The notes beneath the pieces were generated by a model that was not told the origin of the DNA, did not search any database, and saw only the letters and a program-made list of their open reading frames with translations. Positions 16,171-23,103 of a stretch of 29,318 nucleotides of DNA are shown piece by piece (positions within the stretch are counted from its first letter, which is position 1; each line of letters begins with the position of its first letter). The stretch lies in the IMG/VR virus record IMGVR_UViG_3300043787_000030, positions 1-29,318 of that record. The stretch is one strand, 5' to 3'. The position numbers were made by a program, and so were the translations under genes. The stretch comes from a virus.

Positions 16171-18060
16171 CTAATACCCCGTGACAGAATTCCTCCCAGC
16201 ATGTAACATCATAGCTTGTTTCTGCTGTTGTAATATAAAACCATCCATCTCTGGTTCACTCATTCTACTTAAATCAAGATTCTGCAACCCATGTCCTAAA
16301 ATATCGAGGATATCCCTAGTTGCACAATGAGGGTATTCATTATATTCTTCCATAAACTTTTGCGTAAAGCCTGTCTGGTCGTTCTGACAAACCCATATCT
16401 GCCCCCGACGAAAAAATGGCTCTGCGTCCTCAATACGATCACTTTTCGCATTGTCACTCCGGTTGTCTTTAAATTCATTTATTTGATGGAAGTACCACTT
16501 TCCTAATGAACTTCTAAGTTTATCCTCAATCTCAAATGCCGTCTTACACCATGTTTGTCCTGCACTTATTTCGACCCATATCTCTCTAATCCGCCATTTC
16601 TCCGCCATAACATACGCATGGTGCATAATATCTTCCCGACTACAGGTATCAGCACGTCCATCAAGTATGTAAAGATTAAAAGGATCACGATTGATTCCAA
16701 GAAGCATAAGAGCATGATTCGCACGGCCTGTTTCTCCTTTATGATTCGGATCAATCATAAGCATTTTAGTGAGATTAGAAGTAGCTATATCTTTAGGAAG
16801 AACACCATTATTCATCTCGTGGCGGACTGTCATATGGCGCTTGCTTACCATATCTTCGTGTGGGACAATCTGGTAGCCTTGTGTACCGAAAGAACCACTT
16901 TCGGACATAGGGATATTAATATTTATTTGTTTCCAACCGGGAGCAGCTTTGCTTATAGTGGTGGAAATTAATACATAATGTCGAAGCCACTCAGATTTAA
17001 AGGTATTTCCACCGGGAGGTATTGGTCGATTACGAAACTGACATGAATAAAAATATTCCCCAAGACGTTGACGCATTCTTAATAACTTAACCATCGACCA
17101 TTCTTCAGGGAATATTGGTATTCCGGGTGGATGTAGTTCACAGCAACCACCTTCAGCATCATGTGTATGGAATTTGAAATAAGGAAGTTCTTTCTTAATC
17201 TTCCAATTAAGATCATGGAATGACCAACGATTTCCATTTACTACTTCATCACATTCCATGTCCGGATTAGTTGGATCAGAATCAAAAGCGCCTACTGCAA
17301 GTTGCATCCATTCCCATGTACTAAGAGCAACAAGTTCAGACTTAAGAGCATCTTTTCCATAGAGATCATCAAATACAAGGCGGCGATAATGTTTAGACTG
17401 AAGAGCAGCATCGACTCCCGTAAATTCATATGTCCCTTCACCTTGATTAGCATCTCCTTTTGTATAATCACGGAGATGTGTCATAGTGTCTGCTGTCCAC
17501 TGACACGATGTATTAGGAAGAATCTCAGGAAATAATTGTTTAAAGAAATTATTATTCTTATACTCTGACGATATCTTCTTCCCTACCTTCCATGCATTAG
17601 TAATAGTCTCCATTGCTATCAATGTACGTGTATTTTGATCGTGAGCACGATGCATCCAAGCAATCCATTCATCACCATAACCAAGTGCCCTCATCATTCG
17701 CTCATCACGATCATTAAACGGCAAGGCCCACCAAATAGGCATACCGACACTACCAATGGTGGTTTTAAAATGATCTCTAGGTACTTCAAATACTTCTTTC
17801 AAAGACCAACTCTGAAAGGCATCACAATATTGACGATGAAAAGAATTAGAAAGCCTATGTTTACGAAGGATGAATTTAATGAAATAGAAGTTATCACCAA
17901 GGGCATTTAAACGATGGGAAAGGTTTTGGACATATGGGGAGAGTTTTGTACTAGGTGGGATTATATTCCAACGATAAGCATAGGACGTTCTATTGACTTC
18001 TTGTGTCAAGTCAACTTGCGGACTACTAATATCAGAGATATCTGTGAGGATTGTTGACAT
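16171..18060 (-). CDS. terL: Terminase large subunit (ATPase-nuclease)
   Basis: This 629-aa protein is the packaging motor. The N-terminal ATPase has a Walker A-type PRDHFKTT (94-101; a Lys/Thr-bearing variant), an adenine-binding aromatic stretch before it, and Walker B LVFDD (228-232) with a following Leu-Tyr. The C-terminal RNase H-like nuclease shows MLMIDPNHKGETG (Asp437) and EISAG (Glu497), with RDILDILGH near 582-590 supplying late acidic residues (Asp583, Asp586). It cuts concatemers and pumps DNA through the portal. The upstream gene is the endonuclease VII-like nuclease. The ribosome site is weak. Confidence 0.88.
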   Translation of the reverse strand: MSTILTDISDISSPQVDLTQEVNRTSYAYRWNIIPPSTKLSPYVQNLSHRLNALGDNFYFIKFILRKHRLSNSFHRQYCDAFQSWSLKEVFEVPRDHFKTTIGSVGMPIWWALPFNDRDERMMRALGYGDEWIAWMHRAHDQNTRTLIAMETITNAWKVGKKISSEYKNNNFFKQLFPEILPNTSCQWTADTMTHLRDYTKGDANQGEGTYEFTGVDAALQSKHYRRLVFDDLYGKDALKSELVALSTWEWMQLAVGAFDSDPTNPDMECDEVVNGNRWSFHDLNWKIKKELPYFKFHTHDAEGGCCELHPPGIPIFPEEWSMVKLLRMRQRLGEYFYSCQFRNRPIPPGGNTFKSEWLRHYVLISTTISKAAPGWKQININIPMSESGSFGTQGYQIVPHEDMVSKRHMTVRHEMNNGVLPKDIATSNLTKMLMIDPNHKGETGRANHALMLLGINRDPFNLYILDGRADTCSREDIMHHAYVMAEKWRIREIWVEISAGQTWCKTAFEIEDKLRSSLGKWYFHQINEFKDNRSDNAKSDRIEDAEPFFRRGQIWVCQNDQTGFTQKFMEEYNEYPHCATRDILDILGHGLQNLDLSRMSEPEMDGFILQQQKQAMMLHAGRNSVTGY

Positions 18061-18092
18061 TATATCAATTGTTTCTTGTACGAATCCAATTG

Positions 18093-18413
18093 TTATCTCG
18101 CAAATGCACAGCTAAATCGACGCCGGAAATCGCGTCGATTATGGTATTTAAATCCTGTATTATTTTTAAGATGTAAATACAATCTATTAAGATAACACGC
18201 CAACCATGCTCTGTAACTTATTTGAAATCTTCGTTCTACTATAATTGGTGATCTATCACATTTACTTTCAAATAATCCTACTTGAGAATTGCAAAAATCA
18301 CATAACCAACCACGTATTACATTAGTATCATGATTGTGATCTATTACCAACCTTTTTGTTTTTGTTTCCGCTGGTAATTTACCACAAATAAAACACATTG
18401 GCTGTGGTTTCAT
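18093..18413 (-). CDS. Recombination endonuclease VII-like HNH nuclease
   Basis: This 106-aa protein has CFIC (7-10), then RLVIDHNHDT (Asp25-His26 with His28) and RGWLCDFCNSQVG (Cys38, Cys41). This is the endonuclease VII (Pfam 'Endonuclease_7') layout: a zinc site made by two CxxC pairs around a beta-beta-alpha metal nuclease. Family members cut Holliday or branched DNA or act as HNH nucleases near packaging genes. It sits between TerS and TerL and starts in TAATG overlap with the secreted protein. It could be a packaging helper or a mobile (homing-type) nuclease. Confidence 0.78.
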   Translation of the reverse strand: MKPQPMCFICGKLPAETKTKRLVIDHNHDTNVIRGWLCDFCNSQVGLFESKCDRSPIIVERRFQISYRAWLACYLNRLYLHLKNNTGFKYHNRRDFRRRFSCAFAR

Positions 18414-18787
18414 TAATTCACCGTAACCGTAAGTCCTGTAGGTGCGACTGGTACTTGCGCCCGAAACACACTATAGGTTACGCCGGATGTTGTACTAGCA
18501 ACCCAGCTTAACGCTACAGTGTGTGTTCCTGTGATCGGGATTGTTACGTTCAGGACGAGATTACTACAGGCAAAGCCAGCAAAATCATTAGCAGTTACGA
18601 TATATGCGTAGGTTGTGTTATCTACTGGGGTAGAGTCCGTATAGGATGTTGTTGTTATTCCAGAGATTAATTGTACACTAGGAGAAGCAGTGTCTGTATT
18701 ACACTGTGCTTGTGTAGTCTGCGCCGCTGCACATTGCCCGATGGCGGCCAGGAAAAGTAATGCGGCTATAATATAGAGGCGTTTCAT
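18413..18787 (-). CDS. Secreted Fn3-like protein inserted in the terminase region
   Basis: This 124-aa protein begins with a Sec signal peptide (MKRLYIIAALLFLAA, cleavage near CAAA|QTTQ). The mature part has Fn3-like halves: TTTSYTDSTPVDNTTYAYIV and TGTHTVALSWVASTTSGVTY, ending SVFRAQV. The start follows the TerS stop by 1 nt (TAA T ATG), and its stop overlaps the next start. By my count G+C over 18421-18780 is about 47%, which looks higher than the AT-rich late genes around it. That suggests recent acquisition with the nuclease gene. Function is unknown; Fn3-like modules usually bind surfaces or glycans. Confidence 0.75.
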   Translation of the reverse strand: MKRLYIIAALLFLAAIGQCAAAQTTQAQCNTDTASPSVQLISGITTTSYTDSTPVDNTTYAYIVTANDFAGFACSNLVLNVTIPITGTHTVALSWVASTTSGVTYSVFRAQVPVAPTGLTVTVN

Positions 18788-18788
18788 A

Positions 18789-19343
18789 TTAATGAGTGCT
18801 TTCTGTTAATGGCGGAGTGTTTATACTCGGCGCTGGCGGATTGGGTAACGATGCCCCGCCCCCGTTTGGGTGATTATTCTTCAATGCATTAATCATCTCC
18901 AACACTGCCCTATTATCCTTATCATCTGCTATACCACCCTGTTCAGCAGTAGGAGTTCCAATTCTGCTAACTTTCGCAAAGCGCCCATCCCTGTCTAGAA
19001 TATCATTAAACGCCTTATTCTTAACTCTCTCATCCTTGGCCGTAAGTGCCTGTTTAACCAAACCTTGCATTGCTATCGGGACAGCAAATTCTAATGTCTC
19101 TTGGCTAATATTGTAGCCATTTTTAATCTTCGTATCAAAGTTAGTTAGCAATCCTGTCATATACTGATTATGTATTGTCTGATACAAAGGAGATGCTTTT
19201 AGAACGGAGAACCGCCCAATACTCAACCCACACAACAAAGCAATCTGCGTTGAATTAAGCTGCGGATTATCCAACTCCAGCCTAACCAACAGATTGATCT
19301 TGTCTATCGTCCTTTGATGCGGTTTGTTGCTGTGTCTTGCCAT
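18789..19343 (-). CDS. terS: Terminase small subunit
   Basis: This 184-aa protein has an N-terminal DNA-binding helix-turn-helix (LNSTQIALLCGLSIGRFSVL, about 30-49). A helical oligomerisation core follows (TLEFAVPIAMQGLVKQAL, RVKNKAFNDILDRDGRFAKV). The Pro/Asn-rich tail probably contacts TerL. Position upstream of TerL, length and layout fit small terminases that recognise the packaging site. The start has AAGAG about 4 nt away. The two genes between it and TerL are unusual. Confidence 0.75.
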   Translation of the reverse strand: MARHSNKPHQRTIDKINLLVRLELDNPQLNSTQIALLCGLSIGRFSVLKASPLYQTIHNQYMTGLLTNFDTKIKNGYNISQETLEFAVPIAMQGLVKQALTAKDERVKNKAFNDILDRDGRFAKVSRIGTPTAEQGGIADDKDNRAVLEMINALKNNHPNGGGASLPNPPAPSINTPPLTESTH

Positions 19344-19446
19344 AATACTCTTTTATGTGTAACAAAAGGGCATTAGCTAACGGGCCACTATCAATATCCT
19401 CACCGCTATTGTCCATAGCTTTTTGAGATTCAATAGTAGTATCCAT
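19282..19446 (-). CDS. Possible 54-aa acidic protein upstream of terS
   Basis: A frame from ATG 19446 to TAG 19282 codes for a polar acidic peptide (MDTTIESQKAMDNSGEDI, then GPLANALLLHIKEYYGK). It overlaps the terS start out of frame by 62 nt. A GAGGG lies about 12 nt upstream, somewhat far. Protein-like composition and late-operon position favour a real small gene, but a different leftward frame (19377-19613) covers the same DNA without good support. The evidence is moderate. Confidence 0.4.
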   Translation of the reverse strand: MDTTIESQKAMDNSGEDIDSGPLANALLLHIKEYYGKTQQQTASKDDRQDQSVG

Positions 19447-19896
19447 ACACTAATGCCCTCTCGCTCCCGGTAAGGCCTTCTGTGCCCATGCCTATTGGAC
19501 ACAACTCTATCCTTTATATACACGCATGTCCAATAATATCCGCCCTTGTCTACCAACACTTTACAATTTATTTTTCCAAACCCCGCCTGTCTACAAAAAC
19601 TCCCTCCGACCAACTCTTAACAACACTAACTTAGTACAATCAAACTCCCATTATTACACAATTTCCCTTAATAGAGATGATTATTTACTCCGAGTATATT
19701 ATTTTTTACAAAAAATTTTTGTGCAACGTATGCAATTTCATTACCAAACAAGTGTATTACTAGTGTCGCCTTGGTTAATAGCATAATGGTTAATACTTTG
19801 TATCATAAAGTACTCTGTAGTAATCATTAGTATGATGATAGACTTACTTGTTTCAGTCGTTACAGAATTAACTGAATGATCTTTATTAAAATAAAC
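19447..19896. other. AT-rich divergent intergenic region with direct repeat and small hairpins
   Basis: No convincing gene is seen. The region separates leftward late genes from rightward early genes. It holds a 9-bp direct repeat TGGTTAATA (19772-19780 and 19787-19795, period 15) and AT-rich hairpins: ACAAAAA/TTTTTGT near 19710, TACTTT/AAAGTA with a 7-nt loop near 19795-19813, and ATCAT/ATGAT near 19825-19838. The repeat could be an operator or part of a replication origin. No clear leftward promoter could be picked out. Confidence 0.55.
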
Positions 19897-19924
19897 TTGA
19901 CACTGACCACGGCTGTGGTAGGAT
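19897..19924 (+). promoter_or_regulatory. Strong sigma70-like early promoter
   Basis: TTGACA (19897-19902) is followed by a 16-nt spacer and TAGGAT (19919-19924). A start near 19931 is expected. It would transcribe a leader of about 490 nt before the first rightward gene. The -35 is a perfect consensus and the -10 matches in four of six. Confidence 0.6.
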
Positions 19925-19930
19925 TACACC

Positions 19931-20223
19931 ATTACAGCAGGTTGATCGGTTGACCGGAATTGGCGTGAGGCGTGGTCAACACAACCGATGGTAATAGATG
20001 GCACGATGATTACAGCGCGGACTGTGTAGTGTTAGACAGTCAGGCACATCAAAGCAAGCGCAATGCTATCATGTCCCATCTTGTATGACAAGCGGTACAG
20101 CTTAACTGCTGTTAGCTTGGTGCTGTTAGATCGGATGGCCTGAATTACAATGAATAGGCCAACGGTTGGTAACAGCAAGCCAAGTAATGGTGGGAGCTGC
20201 TTACTCCGCAATCTTTTTTCTTC
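19931..20223 (+). ncRNA. Structured early leader RNA or small RNA with weak terminator
   Basis: This stretch has no plausible gene but many base-pairing arms. ATCGGTTG/CAACCGAT (19945-19952 with 19982-19989) competes with GTTGACC/GGTCAAC (19949-19955 with 19974-19980). GACTGT/ACAGTC (20020-20025 with 20036-20041) forms a hairpin. A 13-bp stem CTTGGTGCTGTTA with TAACAGCA-AG-CCAAG (20116-20128 with 20170-20184, a 2-nt bulge) encloses a TGGCCT/AGGCCA hairpin (20136-20141 with 20156-20161). TGCTGTTA occurs twice (20107, 20121), so two arms compete for one partner. A short GGAG/CTCC hairpin followed by TTTTTT (20214-20219) may end a small RNA. It matches no RNA family I can name. Confidence 0.45.
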
Positions 20224-20239
20224 TGCTAGTAGCCTAGAA

Positions 20240-20384
20240 AGTACAGGTTAATGAGTGGGAGTGAAAGAACACTGCCTTAACCAAAGCCTATCCACTAAGC
20301 AGGTAAGCTAGCATATCCTGTTCTTTAGTCTGATACGCAACTAGGACAGTACACTTCTCTCCCTCTCACGCGTTAACCTGTACT
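20240..20384 (+). ncRNA. Rod-shaped structured RNA with central bubble (candidate new ncRNA)
   Basis: The ends pair perfectly for 12 bp (20240-20251 with 20373-20384; arm GTACAGGTTAA with TTAACCTGTAC). The helix continues through 20277/20343 with few mismatches, 34 bp in total, mixing Watson-Crick and G-U pairs. An open region (20278-20294 and 20329-20342, about 17 and 14 nt) separates it from an apical hairpin (CTAA/TTAG, CAGGTA/TATCCTG, 20295-20328). A closing stem, central bubble and apical hairpin is also the plan of 6S RNA, but sequence identity to it is not claimed. It precedes the first early gene by 36 nt, so it may be a leader domain or be cut out. Confidence 0.55.
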
Positions 20385-20419
20385 AATCAAGACTACAATT
20401 CAAAGCGGAGGATAATACA

Positions 20420-20863
20420 ATGCCAGTAGCAACGGAAGTAAAGACGGTTGTTCCGGTTGTGGGATTGGAGAACAAGGAAAACAAGGAAACCAGCAAACTT
20501 GAGCAAGTTACTACCACGATTGAGAAAGACAAAGAATCAATTGTGGTGGTGAATACTGCTACGACAACGTTGGTTGAGTTGGCCTTTGAGTTACAACGTA
20601 ATGAGGCTAACTCGTTTGACAATCCTTCTCAGTATCAGCGTTACATGCTTGAACAGGGGGCGATTAAGGAATTGAAGTATGGTTGCCAGCAAGCAATTGG
20701 ACGTTGGAAGAGTCTTGTGGTTAAGATGGCAGGGAGTCCTGCATATAAGGGAACTAAGACACAAGATGAAGTAGAACTCATTGCTAAAGGGCATCCGAAG
20801 TGTCAGACGATGCTCAAGGCAATGGAGCGGGCTGTGGCAATCAAGAAGCAATATAACTTCTAG
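20420..20863 (+). CDS. First early protein, Lys/Glu-rich
   Basis: This 147-aa protein has a very good ribosome site (GGAGGA, 20407-20412). Residues 1-50 are polar with Val/Thr/Lys. The rest is helical and basic (LVELAFELQRNEANSF, QAIGRWKSLVVKMAG, MLKAMERAVAIKKQYNF). The family is not recognised. As the first gene of the rightward block behind a strong promoter and structured leader, it is likely expressed early and strongly. There is no clear DNA-binding motif. Confidence 0.7.
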   Translation: MPVATEVKTVVPVVGLENKENKETSKLEQVTTTIEKDKESIVVVNTATTTLVELAFELQRNEANSFDNPSQYQRYMLEQGAIKELKYGCQQAIGRWKSLVVKMAGSPAYKGTKTQDEVELIAKGHPKCQTMLKAMERAVAIKKQYNF

Positions 20864-20868
20864 GTTAC

Positions 20869-20920
20869 GCTAATAGTCTATGCTATGGTAAATAGCGGTG
20901 ACTAGGCTATTAGCAGGAGG
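20869..20920 (+). promoter_or_regulatory. Stem-loop abutting a consensus ribosome site
   Basis: GCTAATAG (20869-20876) pairs with CTATTAGC (20907-20914). Inside it, GCTAT/ATAGC (20882-20886 with 20892-20896) forms a hairpin. The 3' arm ends directly before AGGAGG (20915-20920), which serves the ATG at 20930. Such stem-loops can stabilise early mRNA and present the ribosome site in single strand. The pairing is read directly; the role is inferred. Confidence 0.5.
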
Positions 20921-20929
20921 AAAAAGAAT

Positions 20930-21094
20930 ATGTATTCGGATAATGATTCCCGTGGTGCTTACTGCCCTCAGTGCGGATTACATCATACGCATCATGATGA
21001 TAGTATTTGTGGATTTCGTTATTATCACGACGAAATCAATCATGAGAGAGGATGGATTCCTGATTATGATGCAGAAGAACAAGCGCAAGACTAA
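20930..21094 (+). CDS. 54-aa His/Cys-rich (zinc-knuckle-like) protein
   Basis: ATG 20930 follows a perfect AGGAGG by 9 nt and the frame runs 54 codons. A longer frame in another phase (from 20898) has no ribosome site and reads as an unlikely protein there. The peptide has CPQC (12-15), a His cluster (HHTHHDD) and Cys27, so it is probably metal binding, then an acidic Asp/Glu tail. The family is not recognised. Confidence 0.7.
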   Translation: MYSDNDSRGAYCPQCGLHHTHHDDSICGFRYYHDEINHERGWIPDYDAEEQAQD

Positions 21095-21470
21095 CAAGAC
21101 ATTGGATGAGATAATTGACTCGTTTGTATGTCCTGTTAGGTCGGATGAGCATAAGATTGCTCAGGAGAAACGGAGGATTTCTAATGAAGCAATACGGGTA
21201 TATAATCGCGCTTCTAGTATGCATGGGAATCCGTTTGCTGGTGATACTACGGTTTTGGATAAAGCCGTAGATAATAGGCGGGATTCTGTACCGTTAACGA
21301 TGGATGAGATTATTGATAGCGTCCAGCATCCAAGGCGAGCATTTCGGGTTAAACGAAATTTGTCTCGTTTAATGCCGGATGTGGTTAGTCCGGAAGTTAG
21401 GTATGTCTGGCTTGAGAAGATTCATGGTAGTAGGTTACGTGGGGCACGTTCGTTAAAGAATCAAAGTTGA
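21066..21470 (+). CDS. Basic protein with internal DEIIDS repeat
   Basis: I start this 134-aa protein at ATG 21066 (a second ATG follows directly), overlapping the end of the 54-aa gene by 29 nt. The frame continues upstream, but that part is noise in the other gene's shadow. Two copies of a short motif occur: KTLDEIIDSFVCP and LTMDEIIDSVQHP, about 60 residues apart. The sequence is Arg/Lys-rich between them. The ribosome site is only fair (GAGAGGA, far from ATG), so coupling is likely. The function is unknown; the repeated acidic helix could bind a protein partner, perhaps as a polymerase-modulating peptide. Confidence 0.6.
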   Translation: MMQKNKRKTNKTLDEIIDSFVCPVRSDEHKIAQEKRRISNEAIRVYNRASSMHGNPFAGDTTVLDKAVDNRRDSVPLTMDEIIDSVQHPRRAFRVKRNLSRLMPDVVSPEVRYVWLEKIHGSRLRGARSLKNQS

Positions 21471-21991
21471 TTACCCACGGCAGAAGTAATGATTTTCATA
21501 TCCAACAGACCCATTAGTGGTGCTTATCATCATAGAACCACCACTAGTGGTCTTGTTGGGGGTTATGGTGAGCAATTTAGCTGTTGTAAATGGAGATAAA
21601 TTCGTGTAGGACGTTACATTGACTCTAGAAAAGAGAACTAGATTTGTAGTTATCTTCTTTAGATTCAATGATTTAGAGGCTCTATTGCGAGATTCTATTG
21701 TCGATTGGCCTCTGGGGGTGTTGCGCTGGGGTTAAGAATCAAGGATTCGATTTTCTATGGATTACTTCGCAAGATTTCCTTGCTTCTGGTGATTGTTGTT
21801 GTAGTAGTGTGTTGTGTGTGTAGTAATATGTGTGTGATGTTAATACACTCTTCAAAATCAAACTCAAGCGAACACGAATCCCTCATTTCTAACCCGAACG
21901 TGTGGCCTACAGAGCCAGATCGACGCTCTTAGCTACATGATTTACGCCTATCCTATTGATTCCAAATGATTTACATAGGAATCAAATTCGC
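21471..21991. other. 521-bp stretch with no well-supported gene
   Basis: Two weak frames exist, both with TTG starts and no ribosome site: a 65-aa leftward frame ending at 21471, and a 75-aa rightward frame at 21705-21932 with a hydrophobic LLLVIVVVVV segment. I treat neither as real. Visible structure includes the palindrome CCACTAGTGG near 21539 (with a degenerate second copy near 21509) and AGAGGC/GCCTCT arms around 21675-21713. There is also an AGAGC/GCTCT hairpin near 21911-21929. The region could be decayed sequence or hold an RNA. Confidence 0.5.
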
Positions 21992-22020
21992 TTGACAAGA
22001 GACACACAAGAGCCTATAGT
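21992..22020 (+). promoter_or_regulatory. Near-consensus sigma70 promoter upstream of HNH gene
   Basis: TTGACA (21992-21997), a 17-nt spacer and TATAGT (22015-22020) form an almost ideal promoter. Transcription would start near 22027, leaving a leader of about 17 nt that carries AAAGG as ribosome site for the ATG at 22044. It probably drives the HNH gene and the following small-gene run. Confidence 0.7.
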
Positions 22021-22043
22021 GAATCTATCTCCTGAAAGGCTCT

Positions 22044-22430
22044 ATGTCAAAGAGACTAAAAGTATTAAATCTTCTTGGTTTGAAATGTGCTATATGTGGA
22101 TATTGTGATAATATCCGTTGTATTGATTTTGATCATATCCATGAGGATGGTGGTCTTGAACGTAAGCATTTTGAATCACATACAATATATCAACTGATAA
22201 TTGATATCTATGAAATGGATGAGCCTATGTTAATAGCTTATATTAATTCAAGATATCAGTTGCTTTGTGTATTGTGTCACAGAGAAAAAACTACTAGAAA
22301 ACGTTCAAGATCAATACAAGATATCATGGAAAAATCCAATGCTGATTGGAAAAGACTTTATGAATTAAAGAAGATATATACTCTTGTACAGGAGAATAAA
22401 TACAGAGAACCATATGGAGTGTACATATGA
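22044..22430 (+). CDS. HNH endonuclease
   Basis: This 128-aa protein has CAIC (15-18), then CIDFDHIHEDG (the DH of the HNH beta-hairpin) and LLCVLCHREKTTRKR (a second CxxC and the final His). It is the compact HNH fold with a structural zinc. The N-terminus and C-terminal half are helical and charged. Such small HNH proteins in phages may be homing nucleases or DNA-processing factors. It has its own strong promoter and is coupled by ATGA overlap to the next gene. Confidence 0.75.
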   Translation: MSKRLKVLNLLGLKCAICGYCDNIRCIDFDHIHEDGGLERKHFESHTIYQLIIDIYEMDEPMLIAYINSRYQLLCVLCHREKTTRKRSRSIQDIMEKSNADWKRLYELKKIYTLVQENKYREPYGVYI

Positions 22431-22924
22431 TGTACAAGAAGATATGTATCATAGATCAGAAGATTTTCTATGCTATTAAGATTAATAAGGTATTTTGCTC
22501 TAAACGTTGTGCGAATAGAGCAAGGTATCTACCTAAGAATCTAGTAGCATCTCTTATTCATCGTAATTCAGTCTATACCATGAAAGCAGACGGTTATGTT
22601 GCTATGGTTGAAGATAGAAATGGTAATGAAGTTTCTGTCGGAGAACATATTAAAGCTGTATCATCAGAACATCCACTAGGAAAAGAAGAAGGATTACTTA
22701 TTGCTGCTGCATTAGTAGCAAAAGACGAACGAGAAGCAGAAAATAGAAGAAAACAGAAGGAAATTGAGGATAAAAAGCTACAAGAACAAGAACAACAAAA
22801 ATCCCTAGAGAGTAACTCGGGATTTTCTACAGTTAATGAAAATGATATTAATCTCATTAACGAAGTACGAAAGCCACCACAAAATACGCAACAGAAATAT
22901 AAAATTCGTCCGATAGGAGGATAA
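22427..22924 (+). CDS. Cys-motif plus coiled-coil protein
   Basis: This 165-aa protein's ATG overlaps the HNH stop (ATGATG with TGA), and GGAG lies upstream. The N-terminal part has FCSKRCANRARY (CxxxC), a half zinc-binding motif also seen in HNH partners. Residues about 105-130 are a highly charged helix (EREAENRRKQKEIEDKKLQE), probably a coiled coil, then a polar tail. It may work with the HNH protein. The family is not named. Confidence 0.65.
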   Translation: MMYKKICIIDQKIFYAIKINKVFCSKRCANRARYLPKNLVASLIHRNSVYTMKADGYVAMVEDRNGNEVSVGEHIKAVSSEHPLGKEEGLLIAAALVAKDEREAENRRKQKEIEDKKLQEQEQQKSLESNSGFSTVNENDINLINEVRKPPQNTQQKYKIRPIGG

Positions 22925-22928
22925 AGTC

Positions 22929-23084
22929 ATGTCCCTCCAATGGGGCAGTATGAAAATAATCCCATTACAAACATCTTCTCTTACGAAGAAAAAGATTCTA
23001 AAAGGCTTCGTAAATGCTATTATCTGGCAAGCCGTGATGTTTGTTGTTATTTGGTTCGTCGTGCAACATTCTAGTTTAAGGTAA
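22929..23084 (+). CDS. 51-aa small membrane protein
   Basis: AGGAGG sits about 8 nt upstream of ATG 22929. The peptide has a basic N-terminal half (LTKKKILKG) and one transmembrane helix (FVNAIIWQAVMFVVIWFVVQ), ending HSSLR. Positive residues before the helix predict the N-terminus inside. The gene lies between the coiled-coil and RHH-like genes. Small membrane proteins of this type can act in superinfection immunity or lysis inhibition; that is a guess. Confidence 0.7.
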   Translation: MSLQWGSMKIIPLQTSSLTKKKILKGFVNAIIWQAVMFVVIWFVVQHSSLR

Positions 23085-23103
23085 AAGACAAGGAGAAAAA
23101 TAA

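Noticed and set aside
19377-19613. 78-aa leftward frame upstream of terS
   Set aside because: There is no good ribosome site and the composition looks like noise; the 54-aa frame at 19282-19446 is better but still uncertain.
19526-19786. 86-aa rightward frame in the divergent gap
   Set aside because: It has no ribosome site and lies upstream of the early promoter in AT-rich spacer DNA.
20898-21065. N-terminal extension of the 134-aa gene
   Set aside because: The extension lies in the shadow of a well-supported 54-aa gene and lacks a ribosome site.
21471-21668. 65-aa leftward frame ending next to the 134-aa gene
   Set aside because: It has a TTG start with no ribosome site, runs against the surrounding early genes, and shows no recognisable motif.
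21705-21932. 75-aa rightward frame with a hydrophobic segment
   Set aside because: It has a TTG start, no ribosome site, and a Val/Cys run typical of GTT/TGT-rich DNA.
21890-21940. Degenerate leftward tRNA-like string (GTAGCTAAGAGCG)
   Set aside because: It has no D-loop, no pairing T-arm and no acceptor; only a 5-bp AGAGC/GCTCT hairpin is real.
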